Shown: positions 17,009-26,085, numbered from the stretch's first letter. The stretch is 64,000 nt of DNA from Pseudomonas sp. MAG733B (GCF_036884845.1 NZ_CP145732.1:1302001-1366000); one strand, 5' to 3'. The notes: generated by a model not told the origin, from the letters alone. Made by a program: numbers and translations.

Positions 17009-18466
17009 ATGATGTACGACACGCTGATCCGCAACGCCCTGATCATCGACGGCAGCAACAGCCCCGGTTACTCCGCCGATGTGGCGATTCTCAACGGGCG
17101 CATTGAACGCATCGGCGACCTGCACGACGCACACGCCAGCGAAGAAATCGACGCGGCAGGCAAGGTGTTGGCGCCGGGTTTCATCGACGTGCACACCCAC
17201 GACGACACGGTAGTGATCCGCCAGCCGCAGATGCTGCCCAAGCTCAGCCAGGGTGTGACCACGGTGATCGTCGGAAACTGCGGGATCAGTGCGTCGCCGG
17301 TGAGTTTGCGCGGCGATCCGCCGGACCCGATGAACCTGCTCGGCAGCGCTGCCGCGTTTGTTTATCCGACATTCCGCGACTATCGCGCGGCGGTCGAAGC
17401 GGCGAACACCACGCTGAACGTCGCTGCGCTGGTCGGGCACACCGCGTTGCGCAGCAATCACCTTGACGATCTGTTTCGCACCGCCACAGCTGAAGAAATC
17501 GCGGCGATGCGCGAGCAATTGCGCGAGAGTCTTGAGGCTGGCGCGTTGGGCTTCTCCACGGGGCTGGCCTACGCCAGCGCTTACTCGGCGTCCACTGACG
17601 AAGTCATGCAATTGACCGAAGAGCTGACGGCGTTCGGCGCGGTCTACACCACTCATTTGCGCAGCGAATTCGAACCGGTGCTCGAGGCCATGGACGAGGC
17701 ATTCCAGATCGGCCGCCACGCGAAATCCCCGGTGATCATTTCCCATCTCAAATGTGCCGGCGCCGGTAACTGGGGGCGCAGTCCGCAACTGTTGGCGTCC
17801 CTTGAGCAGGCCGCGAAAACCCATCCGGTGGGCTGCGATTGCTATCCCTATGCGGCGAGTTCTTCGACGCTGGACCTCAAGCAGGTCACCGATGCCCATC
17901 GCATCACCATTACCTGGTCGACACCGCACCCGGAAATGGGCGGGCGCGACTTGATCGACATCGCTGCCGAATGGAATCTGTCGCTGCTCGATGCCGCTCG
18001 CCAATTGCAACCGGCGGGTGCGGTTTACTACGGAATGGACGAGGCCGATGTGCGCAGAATCCTCGCCCATCCGCTGTCGATGGTCGGCTCCGATGGCTTG
18101 CCGGAAGACCCGTTTCCCCATCCTCGCTTGTGGGGCGCATTCCCTCGGGTACTCGGACATTTCAGCCGCGACGTAGGACTGTTCCCGCTGCACACCGCCG
18201 TGCACAAAATGACCGGGCTGTCGGCGGCACGATTCGGCTTGAAGGAGCGCGGCGAGATTCGTGAAGGCCATTGGGCGGATCTGGTGTTGTTCGACCCGGC
18301 GACCGTTCGCGATGTGGCGGACTTCAACGATCCGCAACGGGCGGCCGAAGGCATCGATGGCGTGTGGGTCAACGGCGTGCTGAGTTATCAGGACGGTCAG
18401 GCGAACGGACGCCGGGAAGGGCGGTTTCTGGCACGGGAAGGGGATTTGCGGGATGGCTTTAATTGA
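17009..18466 (+). CDS. N-acyl-D-amino-acid deacylase (D-aminoacylase)
   Basis: A 485-residue amidohydrolase that removes the acyl group from N-acyl-D-amino acids. Metal ligands H62-T-H64-D-D lie at the end of the first strand. The D-aminoacylase-type Cys is residue 91 in V-G-N-C-G-I-S. Further His residues lie in T-T-H-L-R-S-E and I-S-H-L-K-C. The C-terminus carries the usual D-L-V-L-F-D-P segment. The ATG follows the rpiR stop by one base, and a second ATG directly follows it; coupled translation is likely. Possible physiological sources are peptidoglycan-derived or environmental D-amino acid derivatives. Confidence 0.9.
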   Translation: MMYDTLIRNALIIDGSNSPGYSADVAILNGRIERIGDLHDAHASEEIDAAGKVLAPGFIDVHTHDDTVVIRQPQMLPKLSQGVTTVIVGNCGISASPVSLRGDPPDPMNLLGSAAAFVYPTFRDYRAAVEAANTTLNVAALVGHTALRSNHLDDLFRTATAEEIAAMREQLRESLEAGALGFSTGLAYASAYSASTDEVMQLTEELTAFGAVYTTHLRSEFEPVLEAMDEAFQIGRHAKSPVIISHLKCAGAGNWGRSPQLLASLEQAAKTHPVGCDCYPYAASSSTLDLKQVTDAHRITITWSTPHPEMGGRDLIDIAAEWNLSLLDAARQLQPAGAVYYGMDEADVRRILAHPLSMVGSDGLPEDPFPHPRLWGAFPRVLGHFSRDVGLFPLHTAVHKMTGLSAARFGLKERGEIREGHWADLVLFDPATVRDVADFNDPQRAAEGIDGVWVNGVLSYQDGQANGRREGRFLAREGDLRDGFN

Positions 18467-18585
18467 CGAATCGCGCAGTGCATCACAGTAGTGGCACATT
18501 GAGATTAAAGAAAGCCATCAACAAGCCGAATTGCTGACGTACAGCCCGGCTACACTGTGGGCTATTTCTGTCTGGGAGCAACTCG

Positions 18586-18954
18586 ATGAGCTTCGGCAAA
18601 ACCACCCCGATCCTGCGGATCTTCGATGAAATCAAGGCAGTTGAATTCTACGTCGGCTTCCTCGGATTCAAGATCGACTGGCAGCACCGCTTTGAAGCCA
18701 ACTTCCCGCTGTACCTGCAAGTCTCCCGCGGCGAATGCGTGTTGCACCTGTCCGAACACCACGGCGACGCAACACCCGGCTCGGCCCTGCGCATCGAGAC
18801 CGACGAACTGGAAACTTTCCAGCAGCAACTGCTGGCCAAGGAATACTCATTCACCCGGCCAGAAATCCAGGCGATGCCTTGGGGCAGCCAGGACATGACC
18901 ATTAGCGATCCGTTTGGTAATCGGTTGGTATTTACCAATGCGATTAGTGTTTGA
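18586..18954 (+). CDS. Glyoxalase/bleomycin-resistance-type protein
   Basis: A 122-residue protein of the vicinal-oxygen-chelate fold: R-I-F-D-E-I-K-A-V-E-F-Y-V-G-F-L-G-F near the start and D-P-F-G-N-R-L-V-F near the end, as in bleomycin-binding proteins. It could sequester a drug or act as a small glyoxalase-fold enzyme; sequence alone does not decide. It stands alone between the D-aminoacylase operon and the toxin-antitoxin region. Its start follows a CTGGGAGC ribosome site. Confidence 0.82.
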   Translation: MSFGKTTPILRIFDEIKAVEFYVGFLGFKIDWQHRFEANFPLYLQVSRGECVLHLSEHHGDATPGSALRIETDELETFQQQLLAKEYSFTRPEIQAMPWGSQDMTISDPFGNRLVFTNAISV

Positions 18955-18970
18955 GCTTTAGATAGCTATT

Positions 18971-19002
18971 GATCATTCCCGCGCGGGAGCATGGGAATGA
19001 TC
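18971..19002. other. 10-base-pair hairpin after the glyoxalase-type gene
   Basis: Perfect stem GATCATTCCC / GGGAATGATC with a 12-base loop, 16 bases after the stop codon. No T run follows, so it is a weak terminator candidate or an RNA-stabilising stem. The remaining 200 bases to the toxin gene hold no convincing gene. Confidence 0.5.
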
Positions 19003-19200
19003 AGTTCACGTTCATATCGGCCTCGCTCAGGGCCAGTTAATTCCCCGCAACACCCTCATTAATTCCGCCACTCCTTCCCACACTCGATTATCCCCAGACA
19101 CCGCCATTAACAATTCCATGGAGGATCCGGGTGGTGGAACGCCCTTGGAAACTCATACAGTTATTCCCTTGAGGTTATATTCCGCAGGTGGCATATTCGT

Positions 19201-19566
19201 ATGAAATGGGACGTTGAATACACGGATGAATTTGAGGCTTGGTGGGACCGGCTCAAAGATGCTGAGCAGGACTCAGTGCAGGCGACAGTCATGATGCTGG
19301 GCGATGAAGGGCCACACTTGGGCTTTCCATACACCAGCGATATCAAAGGGTCGCGGCATGGCAACCTCCGAGAGCTACGGGTGCAACATGCTGGCAAACC
19401 TTACCGTGTGTTGTATGCCTTTGATCCTCGGCGATGCGCGATCCTGTTGATCGGTGGTGACAAAACTGGACAGGATCGTTGGTATCAGGAGCATGTGCCT
19501 CTGGCCGAACGACTATACGACGAGCACTTGGAAACATTGCAGGACGAGGGCTATGACAATGGCTAA
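19201..19566 (+). CDS. higB: HigB/RelE-type toxin (Gp49-like)
   Basis: A 121-residue RelE-superfamily mRNA interferase of the HigB2/Gp49 type. It shows F-E-A-W-W-D-R-L near the start, then G-L/H-L-G-F-P-Y-T-S-D-I-K-G-S-R-H-G-N-L-R-E-L-R and Y-R-V-L-Y-A-F-D-P. The toxin comes first and the antitoxin second, the higBA order. The antitoxin start lies inside the 3' end (14-base overlap), so translation is coupled. Base composition is lower in GC than neighbours, in keeping with transfer. Ribosome-dependent cleavage is family knowledge. Confidence 0.88.
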   Translation: MKWDVEYTDEFEAWWDRLKDAEQDSVQATVMMLGDEGPHLGFPYTSDIKGSRHGNLRELRVQHAGKPYRVLYAFDPRRCAILLIGGDKTGQDRWYQEHVPLAERLYDEHLETLQDEGYDNG

Positions 19567-19864
19567 AAAATTTGCTGATCTGGTGGCACGACGCTCTCTC
19601 GAATCTCAAGCACGTGTCGATGTCTTGCTGAAAAAGCTGCGAGCAGAAATGCCGTTGCACGAGTTGCGTCAGGCGCAAGCATTAAGCCAGGAAAATCTGG
19701 CAAAAACGCTGCACGTCAATCAAGCGGCGATCTCCAAAATGGAACGACGGACAGACATGTACATCAGCACATTGCGCAGCTACATCCGCGCCATGGGAGG
19801 CGAACTGGAAATTATCGCGACCTTTCCTGAAGGTCAGGTAAAGATCGAGAACTTCTCTCGCTGA
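19553..19864 (+). CDS. higA: HigA-type antitoxin, XRE family
   Basis: A 103-residue helix-turn-helix antitoxin: H-E-L-R-Q-A-Q-A-L-S-Q-E-N-L-A-K-T-L, then V-N-Q-A-A-I-S-K-M-E as recognition helix, and Y-I-R-A-M-G-G-E-L-E-I near the C-terminus, typical of HigA2-like proteins. I chose the ATG at 19553 (after GAGGG), though one at 19559 is possible. An in-frame extension to 19454 lies wholly inside the toxin gene and is unlikely. It should neutralise HigB and repress the operon. Its stop lies 8 bases before a decayed sulP fragment. Confidence 0.87.
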   Translation: MTMAKKFADLVARRSLESQARVDVLLKKLRAEMPLHELRQAQALSQENLAKTLHVNQAAISKMERRTDMYISTLRSYIRAMGGELEIIATFPEGQVKIENFSR

Positions 19865-19872
19865 GTAGTAGG

Positions 19873-20239
19873 TTGGTAGCGCTGGTCGGGATGATGTTCG
19901 TGATGTCGCAACAGAGCTTCGCCTGGGCCTCTTGCGAGTGCGAAAACAAGGTACCGCTGAACGACGTGCTGGTAATCACCGCCGTGACGGCGATCACGGT
20001 ATTCACCAACGGCCACCGGTGTGCTTTGCGGCATCATCATTGCCCTGTTTCTCAACCCGTTCGACCCGGCCAACGACCCGGCATAAGTGACGCTGGATTG
20101 TCGTCACCTGAGTCTCGTCGACTACTCGTCCGTCGCCGCGCTGAACATCTTGCGCGAGCGCTACACCTAGGCCTGTGGGTGCCGGACCTGTCCTTACGCC
20201 TCAGGAAACCGCTCAAGCGCGCGGTTGCATCACAACTGA
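19873..20239 (+). pseudogene. Decayed 3' fragment of a second sulP gene
   Basis: Runs parallel to the end of the intact sulP gene (14101-14595). L-V-A-L-V-G-M-M-F-V-M-S-Q-Q and N-K-V-P-L-N-D-V-L-V-I-T-A-V-T are clear, then the STAS part (V-T-L-D-C-R-H-L-S) in another frame. An internal stretch of about 110 bases is missing relative to the intact copy, and in-frame stops and frameshifts break the rest. The match begins just after the higA stop. Differences from the intact gene are numerous, so this is an old paralogue or orthologue relic rather than a recent copy. Confidence 0.87.
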
Positions 20240-20422
20240 TTGAAATCTCAAGTTGTCAAAGCTGCTCTGGTTAGTTTGACTATGAGCAGATTTTCCGGAG
20301 GCGCATGAAGCAGGTGAAACCGTAAATTTTCTCAACCCTATCAGTTCTGATAGTGGTCAATATTGGTCTGATACTCGAGACTGTGACTGTGAGTCGATGA
20401 ACTCCTATCGGAGGCACAGGAC

Positions 20423-21445
20423 ATGCTGGCGAACCATAAGAATTTAATTTGTTATTACCACTACGATCCACTGGACCGAGTGATTGGCCACACTCCTTCC
20501 GGGCAGACGAAATCAGAGTTTCACTGCCTGAAAGGTCGTGTGACTACGGAAATTCAAGGTTTGGTGCAACGCTCTATCATGCAGAGCGAAGATCAATTGG
20601 TGGCAGTGCAATGGCGGCAGAGTAACAACTTGGACCACTCCTTGTTAGCCACAGATCAACAGCACTCGGTACTGAATGCACTCCGGTCGAGCGGACTTAA
20701 TACTCTCACTTACACGCCCTACGGCTACCGCCTACCGGAGGATGGATTACTTAGCATGCTCGGCTTCAACGGCGAGCGGTCAGAACCGTTAACTGGGCAC
20801 TATTTGTTAGGTAATGGCTATCGGGCGTTTAATCCGGTATTAATGCGGTTTAATAGTCCGGACAGTTGGAGCCCGTTTGGACGTGGTGGATTGAATGCGT
20901 ATGTCTACTGTATAGGTGATCCGATTAATCGAGAAGACAATAACGGGCGAATCAGCGCCCGCTGGCTTCTGGTAAGAAAGAATATCCCGCAGCTAGCAAT
21001 GGTAAGTAGACGAGCAACGTCCTCACTTAGTGAGCCAACCTTTAAGAGTGAATCATTGGCAAGGGCACAAGTTGACTTTACTAAAGCCCAATATCCAATG
21101 CCCGCTGCCGGAGAAAAATTATTTACTCCTTCTCCAAAGTCAAGTATCCAGTTCGGACCTGAAAATTTGCGAGTTAATGAAGTAGAAAATTATATAAGGC
21201 TTGTGCCGAGAACGCTCTTTTACGCTGCACGGTCTGGTCTTTCGCACAACCAAATTCATCTGTTGGCGGGAGCCATTGAGAACCCTGCATTAGCGGCAAA
21301 GCTTCGAAGCGTCGCAACCCTTAAGGCATTCACTAAAAATTTCAAAAAAAGCGATCTGCACCTTAAAAGACTTCAAACTAACGCGGCGCTTAACTATCTA
21401 CCTTCAGAACTACAGCAAATAATAAGAAAACAGGAGCCGCAGTGA
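20423..21445 (+). CDS. Short Rhs core protein with unassigned C-terminal region
   Basis: A 340-residue protein. Residues about 10-175 carry Rhs/YD-like repeats and end in the Rhs-associated core: Y-L-L-G-N-G-Y-R-A-F-N-P, L-M-R-F-N-S-P-D and G-G-L-N-A-Y-V-Y-C-I-G-D-P-I-N. After D-N-N-G the sequence (about 180-340) matches nothing I know and is rich in Lys, Ala and Leu. In Rhs proteins this position holds a variable, often toxic domain. Start follows GGAGG. AT-rich relative to the flanks, a sign of transfer. No secretion partner (VgrG, PAAR) or adjacent immunity gene is visible. Short stand-alone forms are common in fluorescent pseudomonads. Confidence 0.78.
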   Translation: MLANHKNLICYYHYDPLDRVIGHTPSGQTKSEFHCLKGRVTTEIQGLVQRSIMQSEDQLVAVQWRQSNNLDHSLLATDQQHSVLNALRSSGLNTLTYTPYGYRLPEDGLLSMLGFNGERSEPLTGHYLLGNGYRAFNPVLMRFNSPDSWSPFGRGGLNAYVYCIGDPINREDNNGRISARWLLVRKNIPQLAMVSRRATSSLSEPTFKSESLARAQVDFTKAQYPMPAAGEKLFTPSPKSSIQFGPENLRVNEVENYIRLVPRTLFYAARSGLSHNQIHLLAGAIENPALAAKLRSVATLKAFTKNFKKSDLHLKRLQTNAALNYLPSELQQIIRKQEPQ

Positions 21446-21588
21446 GGCGCCTTCAATGCCTCCAGCAAATTTGATGATGGGCCAAGGCGATTGCATATCT
21501 CCAAGCTATGCCTACCTGCTCAGAGACCGTCCAGTAAATTAATGCAAATCTACCTGTCAGATTTTTTTCATTGCCCTGTAGATCGCCA

Positions 21589-21648
21589 TCGCGAGCAGGC
21601 TCGCACACAAGGTACTCACTGAACTTGTGGGAGCGAGCCTGCTTGCGA
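21589..21648. repeat. Imperfect REP pair
   Basis: Inverted REP copies (TCGCGAGCAGGCTCGC at 21589, complement ending 21648) with a 12-base interior. It sits between the convergent rhs and chemoreceptor genes. Related to the pair at 25324-25413. The rest of the gap shows no gene. Confidence 0.8.
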
Positions 21649-21678
21649 ATGGATCTTTCAGTCAGCGCTGACCGAGCA

Positions 21679-23598
21679 TCAAACGCGGAAGTGACTCACC
21701 ATCTGTTGCAACTGATTCCCCAACCGCGCCAGTTCGACACTGGACGCCGCTGTCTCGTCGCTGGCCGCAGCGGTCTGTTCCGACACGTCGCGCACGTTGA
21801 TGATGCTACGGCTGATTTCCTCGGCAACGGCGCTTTGCTGTTCGGCGGCAGCGGCGATCTGCTGGTTCATCGACTGGATGTTGGACACCGTGCGGGTGAT
21901 GCTTTCCAGTGAGGCGCCGGCCTTGCGGGTCAGCGCCACGCTGCTGTCGGTGAGGGCGCGGCTGTTGTTCATCACCGTGGCCACTTGCTGGGTGCCGTTT
22001 TGCAGACCGGCCACCAGGCCTTCGATTTCTTCGGTGGATTTTTGCGTGCGCTGGGCCAGACCGCGGACTTCGTCGGCGACCACGGCAAAACCACGCCCGG
22101 CTTCACCGGCGCGCGCCGCTTCAATCGCCGCGTTGAGCGCCAGCAGGTTGGTCTGTTCGGCCACGGCCTTGATCACGTCCATGACGCTGCCGATCTTGTC
22201 GCTTTCCTGTTGCAGCACGCCCATGGCTTCGGTGGAGCGCGCCACTTCGTTGGCCAGGCGCTCGATCTGCGCGATGGCTTCGCCAACCACCTTGTCACCT
22301 TCTCGGGCTTCACCGTCCGCCGCAGCGGCGGCTTGCGAGGCCTGTTCGGCATTGCGCGCGACTTCCTGCACAGTGGCGGTCATCTCGTGCATGGCAGTGG
22401 CGACCTGATCGGTTTCCACCTTTTGATTGTTGACCCCGGCGCTGGTTTGCTCGGTGACGGCCGACAATTCTTCGGCGGCGCTGGCGATCTGGGTGACGCC
22501 GTCGCGGATGCCGCTGATCAAGTCGCGCAGGGTCACGCCCATGCGCGCAATGCCTTGCTGCAACACGCCGAGTTCATCGCGGCGTGTGACCTTGACCTCC
22601 TGGGACAGGTCGCCGCTGGCGATACGCTCGACCACGGCCAGGGTGTCGCGCAACGGGCCGGTGATTTGTCGGGTGATGAGCACGGCGGCAATGATGCCCA
22701 CCAGCAGCGCCAGCAACGTGCTGACCAGTTGCAAGGTGCGGGCCTTGTCGCTTTCGGTGTCACGGCGGTCGAGCTGGATCTGATACAGCTGCTCGCTCAG
22801 ACTGACGATGGCCGCGCCCTGGTCGGTCATTTCTTTGCGTGACTGCACCACATCGCTGTTCGCGGTCTTGTAGGCCTGCAACGCACTGCGATAGTTGCCC
22901 AGCGCGGTTTCCAGTTGACGCAGCGCGTCTGGCTGCACGTCGGCGAAGTGTGCATTGAGGGATTTCACACTGGCGATCGCGGAGTCGAGTTGAGCGACAG
23001 CTTTTTGCTCGGTCTCGGCGTTGGTGGTGGCGGTGTAGCCGCGCACTTCGTAGCGAGCCAACAGGAACGCTTCCTTGGCGGCGGTGATGGCCTGGAACTG
23101 TTCGAAGCGTTGGTCGCTCAGCGGCATTTGCTGTACGCGGGTGTTGATGTCATTGATCAGCGTGTTGGCCGTTTCGGCGTTGGCGGTCATGACGTCGCGT
23201 GCGCTGTTGCCGGCGCGGTAGGCACCGCGCATTTTGTTCAGGGACGTCTTGTAGGCATCGATGACGGTGCCTTGCTCCTTGAGCAACTTGAGGTTTTCCG
23301 GGCTCTTGAATTTCACCAGCAACGCTTGTTGCTGAGCGGAAAAGGCTTCGAGGGTGGTCTGCACATTTTGTGCGGTGGTTTCGTCGCCGTTGGTCAGCAT
23401 GTATTGCAGGCGGACCACGCGCAGCTTGGTCAGGCCGGCGTTGAGCTGGGTGATGTCGCTCATCCAGTTGCTGCGGTCAATCAAGCTGCCGAGGCTGGTC
23501 CAGCCGGTCAGGGCCAGGACGCAGGTCAGTGCCAGGACCAGGCCAAACCCCAGGCCCAGTTTCAGGTTTACGCTGATATTGCCGAACCAGCTATTCAT
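21679..23598 (-). CDS. Methyl-accepting chemotaxis protein, HBM (McpS-like) type
   Basis: A 639-residue chemoreceptor. Transmembrane helix 1 is about residues 12-33. A roughly 250-residue helical periplasmic domain of the HBM type follows. Helix 2 is about 288-310, then HAMP and a long signalling coiled coil whose tip [19 protein letters not shown] lies near residue 499. The N-terminus ([18 protein letters not shown]) is very like P. putida McpS, which senses TCA-cycle intermediates, so organic acids are a reasonable guess for the ligand. The ATG at 23598 with GGAGGA in front is preferred over a TTG one codon upstream. Confidence 0.92.
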   Translation of the reverse strand: MNSWFGNISVNLKLGLGFGLVLALTCVLALTGWTSLGSLIDRSNWMSDITQLNAGLTKLRVVRLQYMLTNGDETTAQNVQTTLEAFSAQQQALLVKFKSPENLKLLKEQGTVIDAYKTSLNKMRGAYRAGNSARDVMTANAETANTLINDINTRVQQMPLSDQRFEQFQAITAAKEAFLLARYEVRGYTATTNAETEQKAVAQLDSAIASVKSLNAHFADVQPDALRQLETALGNYRSALQAYKTANSDVVQSRKEMTDQGAAIVSLSEQLYQIQLDRRDTESDKARTLQLVSTLLALLVGIIAAVLITRQITGPLRDTLAVVERIASGDLSQEVKVTRRDELGVLQQGIARMGVTLRDLISGIRDGVTQIASAAEELSAVTEQTSAGVNNQKVETDQVATAMHEMTATVQEVARNAEQASQAAAAADGEAREGDKVVGEAIAQIERLANEVARSTEAMGVLQQESDKIGSVMDVIKAVAEQTNLLALNAAIEAARAGEAGRGFAVVADEVRGLAQRTQKSTEEIEGLVAGLQNGTQQVATVMNNSRALTDSSVALTRKAGASLESITRTVSNIQSMNQQIAAAAEQQSAVAEEISRSIINVRDVSEQTAAASDETAASSVELARLGNQLQQMVSHFRV

Positions 23599-23807
23599 CA
23601 AAATTCCTCCAGGAACGTGGTGCTTCTCGATCGTCGGTTGGCTGGAAGATTGTTGTTTTTAGGGGCCAGCATGCGGTGTAGAACGGACTGTATCGGCAGC
23701 AATCGTGAGAGCTGAAAGGATTTTGTCGGACGGATTCTGTAACAAGGTTTTTTTCACATGGGTTTCACTGGCTAGCGACGCCTGCCTCTTTACCCTCGCG
23801 GCATCAA

Positions 23808-24512
23808 ATGAAGTGGTGCATGCCGGCGAGGCGGCTTGATGTGGAATTGAGACTGAGTCTGTTCGGAATAAACCGCTCGATCGATGTGAGCCGTTTTGCC
23901 CGTTTTCGCAATGCGGCAGTGGTGCTGGCCTCGGCGCTGTTGGTGATTCCCCTGACGGTATTTCTTCTGCGGCCCGCAGCGGTGCCGGACCTGGCCCACG
24001 GCAACGTCGCGGGTGCACGCGCCCTGCTGGCGGGGTGGGCCAAGGGCGACATGATCGTGCTGGTGCGCCATGTCGAGCGCTGCGATCACTCACGCGCCGC
24101 TTGCCTGAGAGGCAACGATGGCATCACCGATCGTTCACGCAGTGTCGCGGTAGCTGTGGGTGCGCAGTTCGAGCAACTGGGCCTGGACAAGACCGATATC
24201 TACAACAGCCCGATGATGCGTACGGCACAGACCGCCGGCTACATGTTCAACAAGGTCGGTAGCGGTGACGACTGGCTGATCAACTGCAAAGGCACCATGT
24301 TGCGCGACGCTCTGGCGCACAAAATCGCCGGGCGCAATCTGATCCTGGTGACCCACAGCGAATGCATGGCGCAACTCGAGAAAGACCTCAAGTTGCCCGG
24401 CTCGACCCTGGGTTACGGCGCTTCGTTGTTTGTTTCTGCCGAAACGCTGAACAAACCCCGCATGCTCGGCTTCATCGAAGCCTCGGACTGGCGCTCGGTG
24501 ACCACCCAATGA
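23808..24512 (+). CDS. Membrane-anchored histidine phosphatase
   Basis: A 234-residue protein with a hydrophobic segment near residues 37-55 and a phosphoglycerate-mutase-type phosphatase domain. The catalytic His is residue 88 in L-V-R-H-V-E-R (an RHG-type motif with Val for Gly) and the second His residue 183 in L-V-T-H-S-E. The domain is therefore probably periplasmic. It recalls Ais/PmrG lipopolysaccharide heptose phosphatases in size and topology. Its stop overlaps the start of a PAP2 phosphatase gene (ATGA), so the two likely act together on envelope phosphates. The start among nearby Met codons is uncertain. Confidence 0.75.
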   Translation: MKWCMPARRLDVELRLSLFGINRSIDVSRFARFRNAAVVLASALLVIPLTVFLLRPAAVPDLAHGNVAGARALLAGWAKGDMIVLVRHVERCDHSRAACLRGNDGITDRSRSVAVAVGAQFEQLGLDKTDIYNSPMMRTAQTAGYMFNKVGSGDDWLINCKGTMLRDALAHKIAGRNLILVTHSECMAQLEKDLKLPGSTLGYGASLFVSAETLNKPRMLGFIEASDWRSVTTQ

Positions 24513-25351
24513 ATTCATTCACTCGTTATCGTTTTTACTGGATCAACTTCGGTATTCCACTGGCCTGTGCAGCCGTGGTGTTCCTGATGTTCGACCTGAC
24601 CAAAATCGACATCGCCTTCAACAATCTTTTTTATGACCCGGTGACGCAGACGTTCCCGCTGGACCATGTGCACCTGTTCGAAAAAATCACTCACAAGTGG
24701 GCGCGGATCATCCCCAACTGGACCGGCGAGATCGCAATCATCGGCGCCTTGCTGTCGTTTCTCTGGCCACGCCTGAAGGCGGAAAAGCATCCGAAGATCA
24801 TCGCGTTTCTGGAAAAAATCAAAGTCGCACCGGTGCTGCGGTTTGCCAGCAAACATCGAAGGGATTTTCTCTACGTGGTGTTCGCGTTCTCCATCAGCAC
24901 CGGCGTGATTCACTACCTCAAGGGCCACACCAGCGTGTATTGCCCGATTGAAACGACTCAGTACGGCGGCAAGATTGAACACAAGGAATGGTACGAAAAC
25001 TTCGATTTGCTGAAGGTCGCCGGTGACGGTCGTTGCTGGCCGGGCGGGCATGCTTCGGGTGGCTTCACCATGCTCGCGTTGTATTTCGTGGCGCGGCGTT
25101 ATCGCTGGCGGTATTCCAAGGCAGTCATGTACGGCTCGCTGGCGCTGGGCTTCGTCTATGGCACGACGCGGGTGTTGCAGGGTTGGCACTACATGTCCCA
25201 CACGTTCTGGGCCGGGATCTTCGTCTGGCTGGCGTGTTTGCTGACGGCGCTGGCGTTTTATGGGCGGGCGCGGTTGGAGTTGCCGGTGAGTCAGGCGAGA
25301 TCTCTGTCGACTGTCAGGCCGTCATCGCGAGCAAGCTCGCTCCCACAGTGA
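24509..25351 (+). CDS. PAP2-family membrane phosphatase
   Basis: A 280-residue integral membrane acid phosphatase, translationally coupled to the preceding phosphatase gene. The PAP2 motifs are K-G-H-T near residue 150, C-W-P-G-G-H-A-S-G (a PSGH variant) near 177, and T-R-V-L-Q-G-W-H-Y-M-S-H near 212. The usual final Asp of SRxxxxxHxxxD is His here, as in a subgroup of envelope lipid phosphatases. Lipid A or undecaprenyl-type substrates are plausible but unproven. The last nine residues (272-280) are encoded by a REP element, so the natural C-terminus was probably extended by repeat insertion. Confidence 0.82.
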   Translation: MNSFTRYRFYWINFGIPLACAAVVFLMFDLTKIDIAFNNLFYDPVTQTFPLDHVHLFEKITHKWARIIPNWTGEIAIIGALLSFLWPRLKAEKHPKIIAFLEKIKVAPVLRFASKHRRDFLYVVFAFSISTGVIHYLKGHTSVYCPIETTQYGGKIEHKEWYENFDLLKVAGDGRCWPGGHASGGFTMLALYFVARRYRWRYSKAVMYGSLALGFVYGTTRVLQGWHYMSHTFWAGIFVWLACLLTALAFYGRARLELPVSQARSLSTVRPSSRASSLPQ

Positions 25352-25413
25352 AGTGAGGTGTACACCAGATCTGAGATTCACTCTGGCCCTGTGGGAGCGA
25401 GCTTGCTCGCGAT
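25324..25413. repeat. REP pair (REPIN), CTGTGGGAGCGAGCTTGCTC type
   Basis: Inverted copies at 25324-25348 and 25389-25413 with a 40-base spacer. The left copy is inside the end of the PAP2 gene, whose stop codon directly follows it. Confidence 0.9.
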
Positions 25414-25454
25414 AGCGGTGGGGCAGTCGATATTTTTTCTATTGCCCGGACGCA

Positions 25455-26042
25455 TCATCCTAAACGCCGCGACCATTGCCGGTCCGGATCCTCCCAGACA
25501 GTGCTGACCAACGCTGTCAGCACATGATCCTGCCAGTGTCCGTCAATGTTCAAATAGGCCTTGGCATAGCCTTCGCGTTCAAACCCCAGTCGCTCCAGCA
25601 ACCGAGCGCTGCGCTCGTTGCCGGGGATGTAATTGGCCATGATCCGGTGCAGGTTCATCGTTTCGAACATGTAGCGGATACCTGCGTTCACCGCTTCATG
25701 CATCAGGCCTTGGCCTTGATGGGCATGATCGATGTGATAGCCCAGATAACAGGACTGGAAAGCCCCGCGAATGATGCCGCTGAAGTTGCACGCGCCGATC
25801 ATTTGTCCGCTATCGCGATCCAGCACAGCGAAGTGCACCGCATAACCTTCATCAAACGCCATGGCCTGTTGCGCGAGGCGCGAGCGGATTTTTTCCGCGC
25901 TGTAATAGTCGTCGGAACGGATCGGCGACCACGGCGCGAGGTGTGTCTGGTTTCGCAAATAAAAGTCGCTTTCCAACGCAGCTTGGCTCGGGCTGAGGAC
26001 GGCCAGCGTCACGCGTTTGCAGGGCAGGGAGAGGATCGTCAT
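25455..26042 (-). CDS. RimJ-like GNAT acetyltransferase
   Basis: A 195-residue GNAT acetyltransferase with the RimJ/RimL pattern: R-V-T-L near the start, A-P-W-S-P at about 37, the acetyl-CoA loop H-Q-G-Q-G-L-M around 110, and N-E-R-S-A-R-L-L-E-R-L-G-F-E-R-E-G-Y at about 145. RimJ acetylates the N-terminal Ala of ribosomal protein S5, but several related enzymes share this pattern. In E. coli rimJ has 194 residues. It is convergent with the PAP2 gene and lies downstream of the TonB receptor gene, separated by a terminator. Confidence 0.8.
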   Translation of the reverse strand: MTILSLPCKRVTLAVLSPSQAALESDFYLRNQTHLAPWSPIRSDDYYSAEKIRSRLAQQAMAFDEGYAVHFAVLDRDSGQMIGACNFSGIIRGAFQSCYLGYHIDHAHQGQGLMHEAVNAGIRYMFETMNLHRIMANYIPGNERSARLLERLGFEREGYAKAYLNIDGHWQDHVLTALVSTVWEDPDRQWSRRLG

Positions 26043-26085
26043 CGGGCGCTCCGGTGGACATTGCGGATGACGAGCAATCTACAGG

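Noticed and set aside
19027..19119. 30-residue minus-strand ORF in the gap before higB
   Set aside because: No ribosome site and no recognisable motif. The frame stays open upstream of the ATG for only a short way. It may be the tail of a lost gene but cannot be supported.
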